From RCIO01 sp035555795 (GTDB lineage: Bacteria; Pseudomonadota; Alphaproteobacteria; Rhizobiales; Rhizobiaceae): a DNA stretch of 58,322 nt. The stretch is from NCBI GenBank assembly GCA_035555795.1, contig DATMGE010000056.1, positions 1 through 58,322 of the forward strand, read 5' to 3'. A program made the translations under genes and the position numbers. The notes below the pieces were generated by a model. It was not told the origin of the DNA. It made no database searches and was given only the letters and a program-made list of their open reading frames with translations. Below are positions 9,088 through 17,317 of this stretch, in pieces (positions within the stretch are counted from its first letter, which is position 1; each line of letters begins with the position of its first letter).

Positions 9088-10710
9088 ATGACGGAATATG
9101 ACTACATCATCGTGGGCGCCGGTTCAGCCGGTTGCGTGCTCGCAAACCGCCTCACCGAGGATGCCGGCGTCACTGTCCTGTTGCTCGAAGCAGGGCGCCC
9201 CAACGACCATCCGTTCATGAAGGTTCCGCTCGCCTTCACCAAGGTTTCCAACAGCAGCCCCTATCTGTGGCGGTTCGAGAGCGAGCCGGAGCCTTATATG
9301 AACAATCGCCGGATCGCGATCCGCCGCGGGCGCACGTTGGGCGGCTCGTCTTCCGTCAACGGCATGATCGCCCTGCGCGGCCATCCGCTCGATTACGATC
9401 TGTGGCGCCAGCAGGGGCTGGAGGGCTGGGGCTATGCAGACGTGCTGCCCTATTTCCGGAAGATGGAGTCCAGCTGGCGTGGCGAGAGCAAATATCACGG
9501 CGCGGACGGTCCAGTCGGCATTACCCAGACCAATGTTCCGCTGATGCTCTACGACCTGCTGGCGCAATCCACCCGTAATTACGGCCTGCCGGTGAATGAC
9601 GACCAGTCGGTCGGCGAGCATGACGGCATCAGCCGCGTCGAGCTTTCGGTCGGCAAGGGCGAGCGGCAGAGCACGGCCGCTACCTATCTCAAGGAAGCCA
9701 TGAAGCGGCCCGGCCTGACCGTGGTGACCCATGCGCTGACGACGCGTATCCTGATCGAGAAGGGCAGGGCAATCGGCATCGAATACCGGCATGACGGCAA
9801 GCTGAAGAGCGCCCATGCGGCGCGCGAGGTGATCCTGTCGGGCGGCTCCTACAATTCGCCGCAGCTTCTCATGCTATCGGGCATCGGCCCGGCCGATCAT
9901 CTGCGCGAGATGGATATCGACGTGGTGCACGACCTGCCGGGCGTCGGCCAGAACCTGTCGGAACATCCGATCATGCACATGGTCTTCAAGGCCAATACGA
10001 CGCGCACCTTCCTACAACAGCTGCGTTTCGACCGCGTCGTGATGGGCATGACGCAATGGTATCTGACCCGCTCGGGGCCTTTCGCCACCAATGCCGCGCC
10101 CGCCAACATCTTCTTCAGGACTCGCAATACCAGCTCGGCGCGCCCGGATATCCAGATGATCTGCTCCTCGGTGGGGCTCGATGCGCAGGTCTGGTTCCCC
10201 GGCATGACCGCGCCGCCGGTGCATCGTTTCGCCGTAGGGCCGAACCTGCTCCATCCGCTCAGCCGCGGCTGGGTCAAACTGCGCTCCAAGGATCCGGCCA
10301 CATTGCCGCGCATCCTGCTGAATTTCTATTCCGAACAGCAGGACCTCGACTGCATGGTCGACGCGGTGAAGCAGGTGCGCGAAATCTATCTCACCCCGCC
10401 GGTGGGCGACCTCATCAGTGGCGAGGTCAAGCCCGGCCCGGATGTGAAGACGGATGCCCAGATCGCCGAATGGGTGCGCGACAACACGCAGGTCAACCAG
10501 CATCCGCTCGGCACCTGCCGCATGGGCATCGATGACCAGGCGGTGGTCGATCCGCAATTGCGGGTGCGCGGCATCGAAGGGCTGCGCGTGGTGGACGCCT
10601 CGGTGATGCCCGACGAGCCGGGCGGCAACACCAACCTGCCGACCATCATGATTGCGGAGAAGACGGCCGATGTGATCCGTGGCCGGCCGGCGCTCGCGCC
10701 GATCCACTGA
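9088..10710 (+). CDS. GMC-family FAD-dependent oxidoreductase (choline dehydrogenase-like)
   Basis: A 540-residue flavoprotein. It opens with the FAD-binding dinucleotide fold (DYIIVGAGSAGCVLANRL) and has the GMC signature around residues 80-95 (RGRTLGGSSSVNGM). The catalytic pair is His472 (in NQHPLGTCRMG) and Asn516 (in GGNTNLPT), 44 residues apart as in choline oxidase. There is no signal peptide, so it should be cytoplasmic or membrane-associated. It oxidises a primary alcohol to an aldehyde, probably feeding the divergent aldehyde dehydrogenase. Family members are commonly over-annotated as choline dehydrogenase; the substrate here is not established. Confidence 0.93.
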   Translation: MTEYDYIIVGAGSAGCVLANRLTEDAGVTVLLLEAGRPNDHPFMKVPLAFTKVSNSSPYLWRFESEPEPYMNNRRIAIRRGRTLGGSSSVNGMIALRGHPLDYDLWRQQGLEGWGYADVLPYFRKMESSWRGESKYHGADGPVGITQTNVPLMLYDLLAQSTRNYGLPVNDDQSVGEHDGISRVELSVGKGERQSTAATYLKEAMKRPGLTVVTHALTTRILIEKGRAIGIEYRHDGKLKSAHAAREVILSGGSYNSPQLLMLSGIGPADHLREMDIDVVHDLPGVGQNLSEHPIMHMVFKANTTRTFLQQLRFDRVVMGMTQWYLTRSGPFATNAAPANIFFRTRNTSSARPDIQMICSSVGLDAQVWFPGMTAPPVHRFAVGPNLLHPLSRGWVKLRSKDPATLPRILLNFYSEQQDLDCMVDAVKQVREIYLTPPVGDLISGEVKPGPDVKTDAQIAEWVRDNTQVNQHPLGTCRMGIDDQAVVDPQLRVRGIEGLRVVDASVMPDEPGGNTNLPTIMIAEKTADVIRGRPALAPIH

Positions 10711-10732
10711 TCGCCCGCCATATGCAATCGAA

Positions 10733-10762
10733 GCGGCGGCCTCGCATGCGGTCGCCGTTTTT
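10733..10762 (+). terminator. Probable rho-independent terminator after the GMC gene
   Basis: An imperfect 9-bp stem (10733-10741 with 10750-10758, one mismatch plus a G-U pair) is followed by a run of five T (10758-10762). It starts about 20 bp after the GMC stop codon. Confidence 0.6.
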
Positions 10763-10797
10763 CATTTCCGCGCAAAAATGCTCTGTCATCGCAACAT

Positions 10798-10813
10798 GAA
10801 TGTACGTACATTC
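10798..10813. promoter_or_regulatory. Perfect 16-bp palindrome, candidate operator
   Basis: GAATGTACGTACATTC is a perfect palindrome 41 bp upstream of the ComA-like gene and its GGAGGAGGG ribosome site. The length and symmetry are typical of operators for dimeric GntR, LacI or TetR regulators. No such regulator lies directly beside it, so the cognate protein is unknown. Confidence 0.6.
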
Positions 10814-10854
10814 TGCCGCCGACGAGCGGCCGCCAAACGGGAGGAGGGAAGCGA

Positions 10855-11778
10855 ATGAAACTTCAGGAAATGATGCGCGACTTCGAGGAGCAGCTGAACC
10901 GCGACTCGCGGCGCACCAAGAAGCCCCGCACGACGGGCATCACCATGATCCTTATCATCGACGTAGCCAATCAGGGGCCTGCCTATATCAAGTCGAACCA
11001 GGATCTCGTCGACCGGGTGAAGCTCATCGACACGCTGTGGCACAAGGATTTCCGCATCGTCGAGCGGGCCGTGGCCGACTATCGCGACATGAATATCGAT
11101 GTGGCGCTGGGCGGCACGCAGTTCGAGATCGCCAAGGCGCAGGGCAAGATGCAGCAATATCTCGACATGCTGAAGGCGCTCGGCGTGAACGAGGTGGAGG
11201 TGGAGAACCACGCCAGCGGCGCGTCGCTCGCCCAGACCCGCGACGAGATCAAGATGGTCAAGGACCAGGGGTTCAAGGTCGTCAGCGAGCTCGGCAAGAA
11301 ATGGGCCTGGAAGGACGAGACGCGCAAGAACCGCGATCTGGTCCATGTCGACATGGTCGTGGACCAGGCCATGCAGATGATCGAGGCCGGCGCCGACCAT
11401 ATCTATTGGGAAGGCATGGTGGTGCGCAACCTGATCGGCAGCTACCTCGAAAATGCCGAGGGGCAGGCGCAGTTCCTCGACGTCGTGCGGCAGGTCAATT
11501 CCGACCGGATGATCTTCGAGGTGTGGGACGCCCGCAAGATGGGCAACTCGCCCATCATCGCCTGGCTGGTGCACAAGCTCGGCCCCAATGTGAACCTCGC
11601 CAACATCTATCCCACGCAGATCAAGACCACCGAGTTCATGCGCCACGGCGTGTTCTATGAAATGGACCACCCCTATATGCGCTGGTCGCACAATAAGGAC
11701 GCCGCCGAGAACTGGTGGGAGATCGCCCCGCCGGACTATGCGGTGGACATGCAGAAGCAGTATCGGCTGAAGGAATAG
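10855..11778 (+). CDS. ComA-like phosphosulfolactate synthase family protein
   Basis: A 307-residue protein of the ComA family (PF02679-type TIM barrel). Recognisable family blocks are KPRTTGIT (23-30), GGTQFEIAKAQGK (86-98), NEVEVENHASGA (112-123) and VVSELGKK (142-149). ComA joins sulfite to phosphoenolpyruvate to give phosphosulfolactate, the first step of coenzyme M synthesis in methanogens. Bacilli use a homologue to make sulfolactate. An alphaproteobacterium does not make coenzyme M by that route, so this is a divergent relative of unknown reaction. It is longer than archaeal ComA (about 250 residues), with a 50-residue C-terminal extension rich in Trp and Tyr. GGAGGAGGG precedes the ATG. 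A perfect palindrome upstream and the neighbouring GMC/ALDH genes suggest a regulated catabolic role. Confidence 0.75.
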   Translation: MKLQEMMRDFEEQLNRDSRRTKKPRTTGITMILIIDVANQGPAYIKSNQDLVDRVKLIDTLWHKDFRIVERAVADYRDMNIDVALGGTQFEIAKAQGKMQQYLDMLKALGVNEVEVENHASGASLAQTRDEIKMVKDQGFKVVSELGKKWAWKDETRKNRDLVHVDMVVDQAMQMIEAGADHIYWEGMVVRNLIGSYLENAEGQAQFLDVVRQVNSDRMIFEVWDARKMGNSPIIAWLVHKLGPNVNLANIYPTQIKTTEFMRHGVFYEMDHPYMRWSHNKDAAENWWEIAPPDYAVDMQKQYRLKE

Positions 11779-12320
11779 AGCGGGGCTCTGGTTCGGCGCC
11801 GTTCCGCGCTTCACTGGCGTCACGGCTTGACTCGAGAATCTATGCCGTGGGCCGTCCGCCTCGCCGAGGGGCGAGAATCATCCGCGCCACGCCCGGTTTC
11901 CCGCCTGGCCATTGTCAAAGAACAGGAAGCGGGGCGCTGGGCCGAGCCTTCCGATTGAGTATTGAGTGGCGCGACCTTCGCGCCCCGCCGGTGTACTTGC
12001 GCCGGGTGCCTTTGGCACCTTCAAGCGCCCGGACCTGGGGGCTCATCGCCCATATGGCTACCGCAGCCATACGATCCGGCACCGTCCTTCGCCCGGATGT
12101 TCGGCTGCGCATCCGTTTCCCGCGCGAAGGCAGGGCAAAGGATAGGGCAGGAGCGGAAGGCGTGGATAGATTTCGGGTGGAATGTCGTGCCGGCTGTCTT
12201 TCTGCCAACAGAGAAGGGGTATTCTACTTCTGTTCCTGACCGCTGCAGCAAGAGTGTATTATTTCGTGTAATATCACTCTTTTTAAAATCCACTTCGTCA
12301 AAAGGTAGAATCTTATCTTA
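11779..12320. other. 542-bp region without a recognisable gene; several small hairpins
   Basis: No open frame here has family resemblance, a plausible ribosome site and codon usage like its neighbours. The left part (to about 12,230) is GC-rich and holds short perfect hairpins: 11968-11984 (7-bp stem, 3-nt loop) and 12005-12019 (GGTGCC-TTT-GGCACC). From about 12,240 rightward the DNA turns abruptly AT-rich and leads into the DUF4145 pseudogene. I saw no transposase remnant, tRNA or terminal repeats that would mark a known element. Confidence 0.5.
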
Positions 12321-12815
12321 CTAGGAAATCTTAGTAGGTAATTTCCTATCGAGATGAAGTTTCAGCCGGCCGGTTAAACTCATTTTTCTTTGCTCAAATT
12401 CAGCAGGCATTTCATAATAATGATAAATAAGATGTCTAATTAGGATTAGGCACCATTCTGCATCTTCGTACTCAATGTCTAAAAATATTTTTTCTTTTAT
12501 GGATCGAAGTGGATGTGCTGCTAGATTTCAGATAAACTGGATTGTTCGAGAAAATTCAACGAATAAAGTAAATGAATATATGTCCTCTCCATTTTTTGAT
12601 GCGCTAGTTAAATTCCTTTTGAGAGACCGTTCATTGAATCCCTGGAATTTAAGAAGGATCTCCAGGCATTTCCGACTCATTATAGCTGATGCCGCCGGGC
12701 TAAACTCAATGACTGCGCATGCCTCATCGAAGCATTTCGCTACAGCTTCGGGGGCGTGATGAAAATTAGCACATACATAAGTCGGTGGATATTTATTGAG
12801 TTCCAGCGTTGACAC
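12321..12815 (-). pseudogene. DUF4145-family gene broken by an in-frame TGA and probably missing its 5' part
   Basis: The frame opens at a GTG (12815) six bases behind GGAGGAG and encodes a DUF4145-like segment (FDEACAVIEFSPAASAIMSR, KCLEILLKF). A TGA at 12528-12530 stops it after 95 residues. The same frame then continues without another stop to a TAG at 12321-12323. The continuation reads NLAAHPLRS, DIEYEDAEWCLILIR, HYYEMPAEFEQRK, which is the normal C-terminal end of DUF4145 proteins. The TGA falls where the family has Gly in its I-G-N-x-A-A-H-P motif, so a single GGA-to-TGA change explains it. Family members usually have about 100 more N-terminal residues, so the 5' end looks lost as well. 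The DNA is far more AT-rich than the neighbourhood, which suggests horizontal origin. A sequencing error at the TGA is the main alternative. Confidence 0.75.
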
Positions 12816-12848
12816 GAGCAGCTCCTCCGTTTCTCCGAGGCGGCCACT

Positions 12849-12886
12849 ATAACGTCGGCTTGATCTTTCAACCTAGCCGACGTTAT
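12849..12886. repeat. Perfect 12-bp inverted repeat
   Basis: ATAACGTCGGCT (12849-12860) and its exact reverse complement (12875-12886) flank a 14-nt spacer. On the plus strand a T-rich tract (TTTTT at 12891-12895) follows the right arm after a few bases. It lies between the nrdJ stop and the DUF4145 remnant, both on the minus strand. It could be a weak terminator read on the plus strand, an operator, or a scar of an inserted element. Confidence 0.6.
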
Positions 12887-12929
12887 CATATTTTTCTTAC
12901 GTGCCTGTCCCAGTTTCGAGCCAGTTACC

Positions 12930-15900
12930 TCAGCTACACCCGCTCGTCGCGCCGCACGTATCGCATTTCTCGCATGTGCCGTTCCGCACCATGGTGAAGT
13001 TCTGGCACTCCGAGCAGGAATTGCCCGTGTAGCCCTGCATCATCGACTGCTGGCGGCGTTCGGCGGCCAGTGCCTTGGCGGAGGCTGCATCGGCGGCGGC
13101 CTTGTCGGAGAAGAGCGCCGTGGTGAGGTTTTCGCCGGTGGTGTCGGCGGAGACATCCAAGGTTGCGTCGTCGGTCGCTTCTTCCGCCAGTTCCTTGGCA
13201 CGCTCCTCATAGTCGCGCTTGAAGGCGATGGCCTCTTCCTGCAGGCCGGCGACGGCGGGCTTCAGCGCCGTGACCGTGGCGCCGGCGGCAACCGCGCGGA
13301 CCGGCGAGCCGGCTGCCGGCGCTGCGCGGGCAGGGGTGGCCGCGCCGCTGGTGGCGGAGCCCTTCGGATCCTGGCCGCCGGTCGAGCCGCTGACGACCTT
13401 CAGGGGTGAGGCGCCACGCGTCAGGCCCTTGGAGAAGGGGATTGCCTTGCCTTCGGTGATGCCCTTGCCGAGCGAGGTGTTGGAGAAGTCGGACTGGTCG
13501 ACATGGGCGAGGTCGTGGCGGGCGAGGTAGCTCACCGCCAGTTCGCGGAACACATAGTCGATGATCGACGTGGCGTTCTTGATCGCGTCGTTGCCCTGCA
13601 CCATGCCGGCCGGCTCGAACTTGGTGAAGGTGAAGGCCTCCACATATTCCTCCAGCGGCACGCCATATTGCAGGCCGAGCGAGATCGCGATGGCGAAATT
13701 GTTCATCATGGCGCGAAAGGCGGCACCTTCCTTGTGCATGTCGATGAAGATCTCGCCGAGGCGGCCATCGTCGAATTCGCCGGTGCGCAGATAGACCTTG
13801 TGGCCGCCCACAATCGCCTTCTGGGTGTAGCCCTTGCGACGGTTGGGAAGCTTCTCGCGGTCGCGCACCACGCGCTCGATGATGCGCTCCACGATCTTCT
13901 CGGTGACGGTGACGGCCTGCGCGGCGGCAGGTGCGGCGACCAGCGCCTCGACGACATCGTCCTCGTCTTCCTCATCGGAGACGAGCGAGGCGTTGAGCGG
14001 CTGCGACAGCTTGGAGCCGTCGCGGTAGAGCGCATTGGCCTTCAGCGCCAGCTTCCAGGAGAGCAGATAGGCGCTCTTGCAGTCCTCGACGCTCGCCTCG
14101 TTGGGCATGTTGATGGTCTTGGAGATGGCGCCCGAGATGAAGGGCTGGGCGGCGGCCATCATGCGGATATGGCTTTCCGCCGAAAGCGAGCGCTTGCCGA
14201 TCTTGCCGCAGGGGGTGGCGCAATCGAAGACCGGATAGTGCTCTTCCTTCAGGAAGGGCGCGCCTTCCAGCGTCATCGCACCGCAGACATGGATGTTGGC
14301 GGCTTCGATGTCCTTGCGGCCGAAGCCGAGCGCCGGCAGCATCTCGAAGGCGAAGTCGTTCAACTGCTCGTCGGTGAGGCCGAGGGTTTCCTTGCAGAAG
14401 TCCTCGCCCAGCGTCCACTTGTTGAAGACGAACTTGATGTCGAAGGCCGATTTGAGCGCGGCATTGACGGCCGCGACCTTCTCGTCGGTGAAGCCCTTGG
14501 CCTTCAGAGACGACGGATTGACGCCCGGCGCCTGGTTGAGGTTGCCGTGGCCGACGGCATAGGCCTCGATCTCGGCGATCTGGCTTTCCGAATAGCCAAG
14601 CGTGCGCAGCGCCTCGGGCACGGCGCGGTTGATGATCTTGAAATAGCCGCCGCCGGCGAGCTTCTTGAACTTCACCAGCGCGAAGTCGGGCTCGATGCCG
14701 GTCGTGTCGCAATCCATGACGAGGCCGATCGTGCCGGTGGGCGCGATGACGGTGGCCTGCGCGTTGCGGTAGCCGTGCTTTTCGCCCAGCGCCAGCGCGC
14801 GGTCCCAGGCCGCCTTGGCGCGGGCGCCGAGATCAGCCTGCTTGAGGTCTGCATGGACGATCGGCACCGGGTTGACGGCGAGCTTCTCATAGCCGGCAGC
14901 CTCCCCATGCGCGGCGCGGCGGTGGTTGCGCACCACGCGCAGCATGTGCTCGCGGTTGCGCTCGTAGTCGGCGAAGGCGCCGAGTTCGGCCGCCATCTCG
15001 GCCGAAGTGGCATAGGAGATGCCGGTCATGATGGCGGTGAGGGCGGCGCAGATGGCGCGGCCCTCTGCCGAATCATAGGGGATGCCCGAGGTCATCAGCA
15101 GGCCGCCAATATTGGCGTAGCCGAGGCCGAGCGTGCGGTAGTCATAGGAGAGCTTGGCGATCTCCTTCGACGGGAACTGCGCCATCATGACGGAGATTTC
15201 GAGCACCATGGTCCACAGGCGCACCGTGTGCTCATAGGCGTCGATATCGATCGTGCCGTCCGCATTGCGATAGGGCAGCAGGTTGATCGAGGCGAGGTTG
15301 CAGGCCGTGTCGTCGAGGAACATGTATTCCGAGCACGGATTGGAGCCGCGGATCGGGCCGGCCTCGGGCGCAGTGTGCCAGTCGTTCATGGTGGTGTTGA
15401 AGTGCAGGCCCGGATCGGCCGAGGCCCAGGCGGCATAGCCGATCTTCTCCCACAGCTCGCGGGCCTTGAGCGTCTTCATCACCTTGCCGTCCTTGCGGGC
15501 GGTGAGGTTCCAGTCGCCGTCATTCTCGACCGCGCGCAGGAAGTCGTCCTTCAACGAGACGGAATTGTTCGAATTCTGGCCCGAAACGGTGAGATAGGCC
15601 TCCGAATCCCAATCCGTGTCGTAGGTCTTGAATTCGATCGAGGTATAGCCCTGGCGCGCGAACTGGATGACGCGCTGGATGTAGTTCTCCGGCACGCCGT
15701 TCTTTTTGGCAGCCTTGATCTCGCGCTTGAGCGCGGAGTTCAGGGAAGGGTCGAAGCAGTCGTCGCCATCGCCTTCGCAGTTCACGCAGGCCTTCATGAC
15801 GGCGGTCATGTGGTTGCGCACGATCTTGGAGCCGGTGACGAGGGAGGCGACCTTCTGCTCCTCGGTCACCTTCCAGTCGATGAAGGCTTCGATATCGGGA

Positions 15901-16760
15901 TGGTCGGCGTCGACGATAACCATCTTGGCGGCGCGGCGCGTGGTGCCGCCCGACTTGATGGCGCCGGCGGCGCGGTCGCCGATCTTGAGGAAGCTCATCA
16001 GGCCAGACGAACGGCCGCCCCCGGAAAGCTTTTCGCCTTCGCCGCGCAGCATGGAGAAGTTGGAACCGGTGCCGGAGCCGTATTTGAACAGGCGCGCCTC
16101 ACGCACCCACAGGTCCATGATGCCGCCCTCGTTGACGAGGTCGTCCTGCACCGACTGGATGAAGCAGGCATGCGGCTGCGGATGCTCATAGGCCGACTTG
16201 GAGCGGGTGAGCTTGCCGGTGAAGGGATCGACATAATAGTGGCCCTGGCCGGGACCATCGATGCCATAAGCCCAGTGAAGGCCGGTGTTGAACCATTGCG
16301 GCGAGTTGGGCGCCACGCGCTGGGTGGCGAGCATGTAGGCGAGCTCGTCGCGATAGGCGAGCGCATCGTCCTCGGAGGCGAAATAGCCGCCCTTCCAGCC
16401 CCAATAGGTCCAGGTGCCGGCGAGACGGTCGAAGACCTGCGCTGCGCTCGTCTCGGAGCCATAGCGCTCATCTTCGGGCAAAGCGGAGAGCGCGGACTCG
16501 TCGGGCACGGAACGCCAGAGGAAAGAGGGAACGTCGTTCTCCTCCACCTTCTTCAGGCGCGCAGGCACGCCGGCCTTGCGGAAATACTTTTGGGCGAGAA
16601 CGTCGGTCGCGACCTGGCTGAACTGTGCCGGCACGTCGATGTCGGCAGCGCGGAACACGACCGAGCCATCGGGATTCTTGATCTCCGACGTTGCCTTGCG
16701 GAATTCGATCTCCGCATAGGCCGACTGGCCAGACTTGGTGAAGCGACGTTCGATGCGCAT
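12930..16760 (-). CDS. nrdJ: Vitamin B12-dependent (class II) ribonucleoside-diphosphate reductase
   Basis: A 1276-residue single-chain reductase that makes deoxyribonucleotides with adenosylcobalamin, with or without oxygen. Family landmarks are QRVAPNSPQWFNTGLHWAYG near residue 150, KYGSGTGSNFSMLRGEGE near 230, RSSGLMSFLKIGDRAAGAIK near 250, the NPCSEYMFLDDTACNLASIN block and VIAPTGTIGLVMDCDTTG in the barrel. At the end are an alanine/proline-rich linker and a C-terminal Cys-rich tail (CSECQNFTMVRNGTCEKC, then DTCGATSGC) that is thought to bind zinc and carry electrons. Length and tail match the large alphaproteobacterial NrdJ. Three NrdR-box-like palindromes lie upstream (16776-16791, 16982-16997, 17013-17028), pointing to NrdR repression. 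Confidence 0.97.
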   Translation of the reverse strand: MRIERRFTKSGQSAYAEIEFRKATSEIKNPDGSVVFRAADIDVPAQFSQVATDVLAQKYFRKAGVPARLKKVEENDVPSFLWRSVPDESALSALPEDERYGSETSAAQVFDRLAGTWTYWGWKGGYFASEDDALAYRDELAYMLATQRVAPNSPQWFNTGLHWAYGIDGPGQGHYYVDPFTGKLTRSKSAYEHPQPHACFIQSVQDDLVNEGGIMDLWVREARLFKYGSGTGSNFSMLRGEGEKLSGGGRSSGLMSFLKIGDRAAGAIKSGGTTRRAAKMVIVDADHPDIEAFIDWKVTEEQKVASLVTGSKIVRNHMTAVMKACVNCEGDGDDCFDPSLNSALKREIKAAKKNGVPENYIQRVIQFARQGYTSIEFKTYDTDWDSEAYLTVSGQNSNNSVSLKDDFLRAVENDGDWNLTARKDGKVMKTLKARELWEKIGYAAWASADPGLHFNTTMNDWHTAPEAGPIRGSNPCSEYMFLDDTACNLASINLLPYRNADGTIDIDAYEHTVRLWTMVLEISVMMAQFPSKEIAKLSYDYRTLGLGYANIGGLLMTSGIPYDSAEGRAICAALTAIMTGISYATSAEMAAELGAFADYERNREHMLRVVRNHRRAAHGEAAGYEKLAVNPVPIVHADLKQADLGARAKAAWDRALALGEKHGYRNAQATVIAPTGTIGLVMDCDTTGIEPDFALVKFKKLAGGGYFKIINRAVPEALRTLGYSESQIAEIEAYAVGHGNLNQAPGVNPSSLKAKGFTDEKVAAVNAALKSAFDIKFVFNKWTLGEDFCKETLGLTDEQLNDFAFEMLPALGFGRKDIEAANIHVCGAMTLEGAPFLKEEHYPVFDCATPCGKIGKRSLSAESHIRMMAAAQPFISGAISKTINMPNEASVEDCKSAYLLSWKLALKANALYRDGSKLSQPLNASLVSDEEDEDDVVEALVAAPAAAQAVTVTEKIVERIIERVVRDREKLPNRRKGYTQKAIVGGHKVYLRTGEFDDGRLGEIFIDMHKEGAAFRAMMNNFAIAISLGLQYGVPLEEYVEAFTFTKFEPAGMVQGNDAIKNATSIIDYVFRELAVSYLARHDLAHVDQSDFSNTSLGKGITEGKAIPFSKGLTRGASPLKVVSGSTGGQDPKGSATSGAATPARAAPAAGSPVRAVAAGATVTALKPAVAGLQEEAIAFKRDYEERAKELAEEATDDATLDVSADTTGENLTTALFSDKAAADAASAKALAAERRQQSMMQGYTGNSCSECQNFTMVRNGTCEKCDTCGATSGCS

Positions 16761-16775
16761 CGTGATTGTCCTTGG

Positions 16776-16791
16776 TCTCTATATATAGCGT
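16776..16791 (-). promoter_or_regulatory. NrdR-box-like site, nrdJ-proximal
   Basis: On the nrdJ strand this reads ACGCTATATATAGAGA, close to the NrdR consensus ACACWATATWTWGTGT, with a perfect CTATATATAG core. It lies only 15 bp upstream of the nrdJ ATG, so it would be in the leader or mark a second, closer promoter. Confidence 0.5.
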
Positions 16792-16981
16792 CTGTCCACA
16801 GGATTGCCGCATACAATCCGGATCAGCCGCCAGTCCCCAATTCCGATGCCGCCCGGCACGCCCCGGCGACATATCCCACTCTCTTTTGCCGCAGCCCGGA
16901 CGACCTTTCTGTGCGGTCATCCGGCGGGCGGAAGCACGTCTCTTTCGTCAAAGTGCGCTGGCATCCTTGCCGAGAGAGATA

Positions 16982-17028
16982 ACGCTATATCTAGTTTCAA
17001 CTATCGCCGTAAACGCTAAATATAGCGT
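16982..17028 (-). promoter_or_regulatory. Pair of NrdR-box-like sites 31 bp apart
   Basis: Box at 16982-16997 (AAACTAGATATAGCGT on the nrdJ strand) and box at 17013-17028 (ACGCTATATTTAGCGT, palindromic). Their starts are 31 bp apart, three helical turns, which is the usual spacing of paired NrdR boxes. A possible nrdJ promoter overlaps the first box. Confidence 0.7.
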
Positions 17029-17317
17029 TAACAGCAGGTTTTTTCCAGAGGCGAAAACTGAACGAGCCCGAAAAGAACGCACGCAAAACGCCCCTCGGCA
17101 AGCAGCCTGCGAGGGCGGCTACGCCTGTGTGGACGCATGAAAACGCTGATTTGAGCCGGATTGAGAACCCGCCCGACTGCGCACGTCACGAGCGCGCATG
17201 GCCCATCAAAATCGACTCGCCCGCAACCGTCAAGGATTCGTTTGTGCGGGTTTTATGACCCCAACATCTTGTGGGGTTCGCATGTGAATAACGGGGATGA
17301 TCCGAGCCCCTGGCGGG

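Larger units (their letters stand above)
16761..17317. other. 557-bp regulatory intergenic region upstream of nrdJ
   Basis: This gap between the PiT gene stop and the nrdJ start holds no convincing gene. Three 16-bp NrdR-box-like sites and an imperfect 20-bp palindrome at 17258-17277 (outer ACCCCA/TGGGGT arms) are visible. Reading toward nrdJ, a possible promoter is TTTACG-N18-TATAGC, with its -10 inside the middle box; this would leave a leader of roughly 200 nt. I looked for the conserved B12-box of a cobalamin riboswitch in that leader and did not find it. Confidence 0.55.

Noticed and set aside
12475..12759. 94-codon open frame on the plus strand in the AT-rich island
   Set aside because: Antisense to the DUF4145 remnant, which has family resemblance on both sides of its stop; the plus frame has none.
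11779..12900. Insertion sequence or prophage remnant
   Set aside because: Base composition changes and an inverted repeat are present, but no transposase or integrase fragment, target duplication or attachment site was found.
16792..16981. Cobalamin riboswitch in the nrdJ leader
   Set aside because: Considered because the enzyme uses B12, but no B12-box-like conserved segment or matching fold could be found; NrdR-like sites explain regulation better.
13503..16982. Very long open frame (about 1160 codons) on the plus strand opposite nrdJ
   Set aside because: It is exactly antisense to nrdJ, has no family resemblance and is rich in His, Arg, Asp and Leu as expected for the complement of GC-rich coding DNA; nrdJ is beyond doubt.
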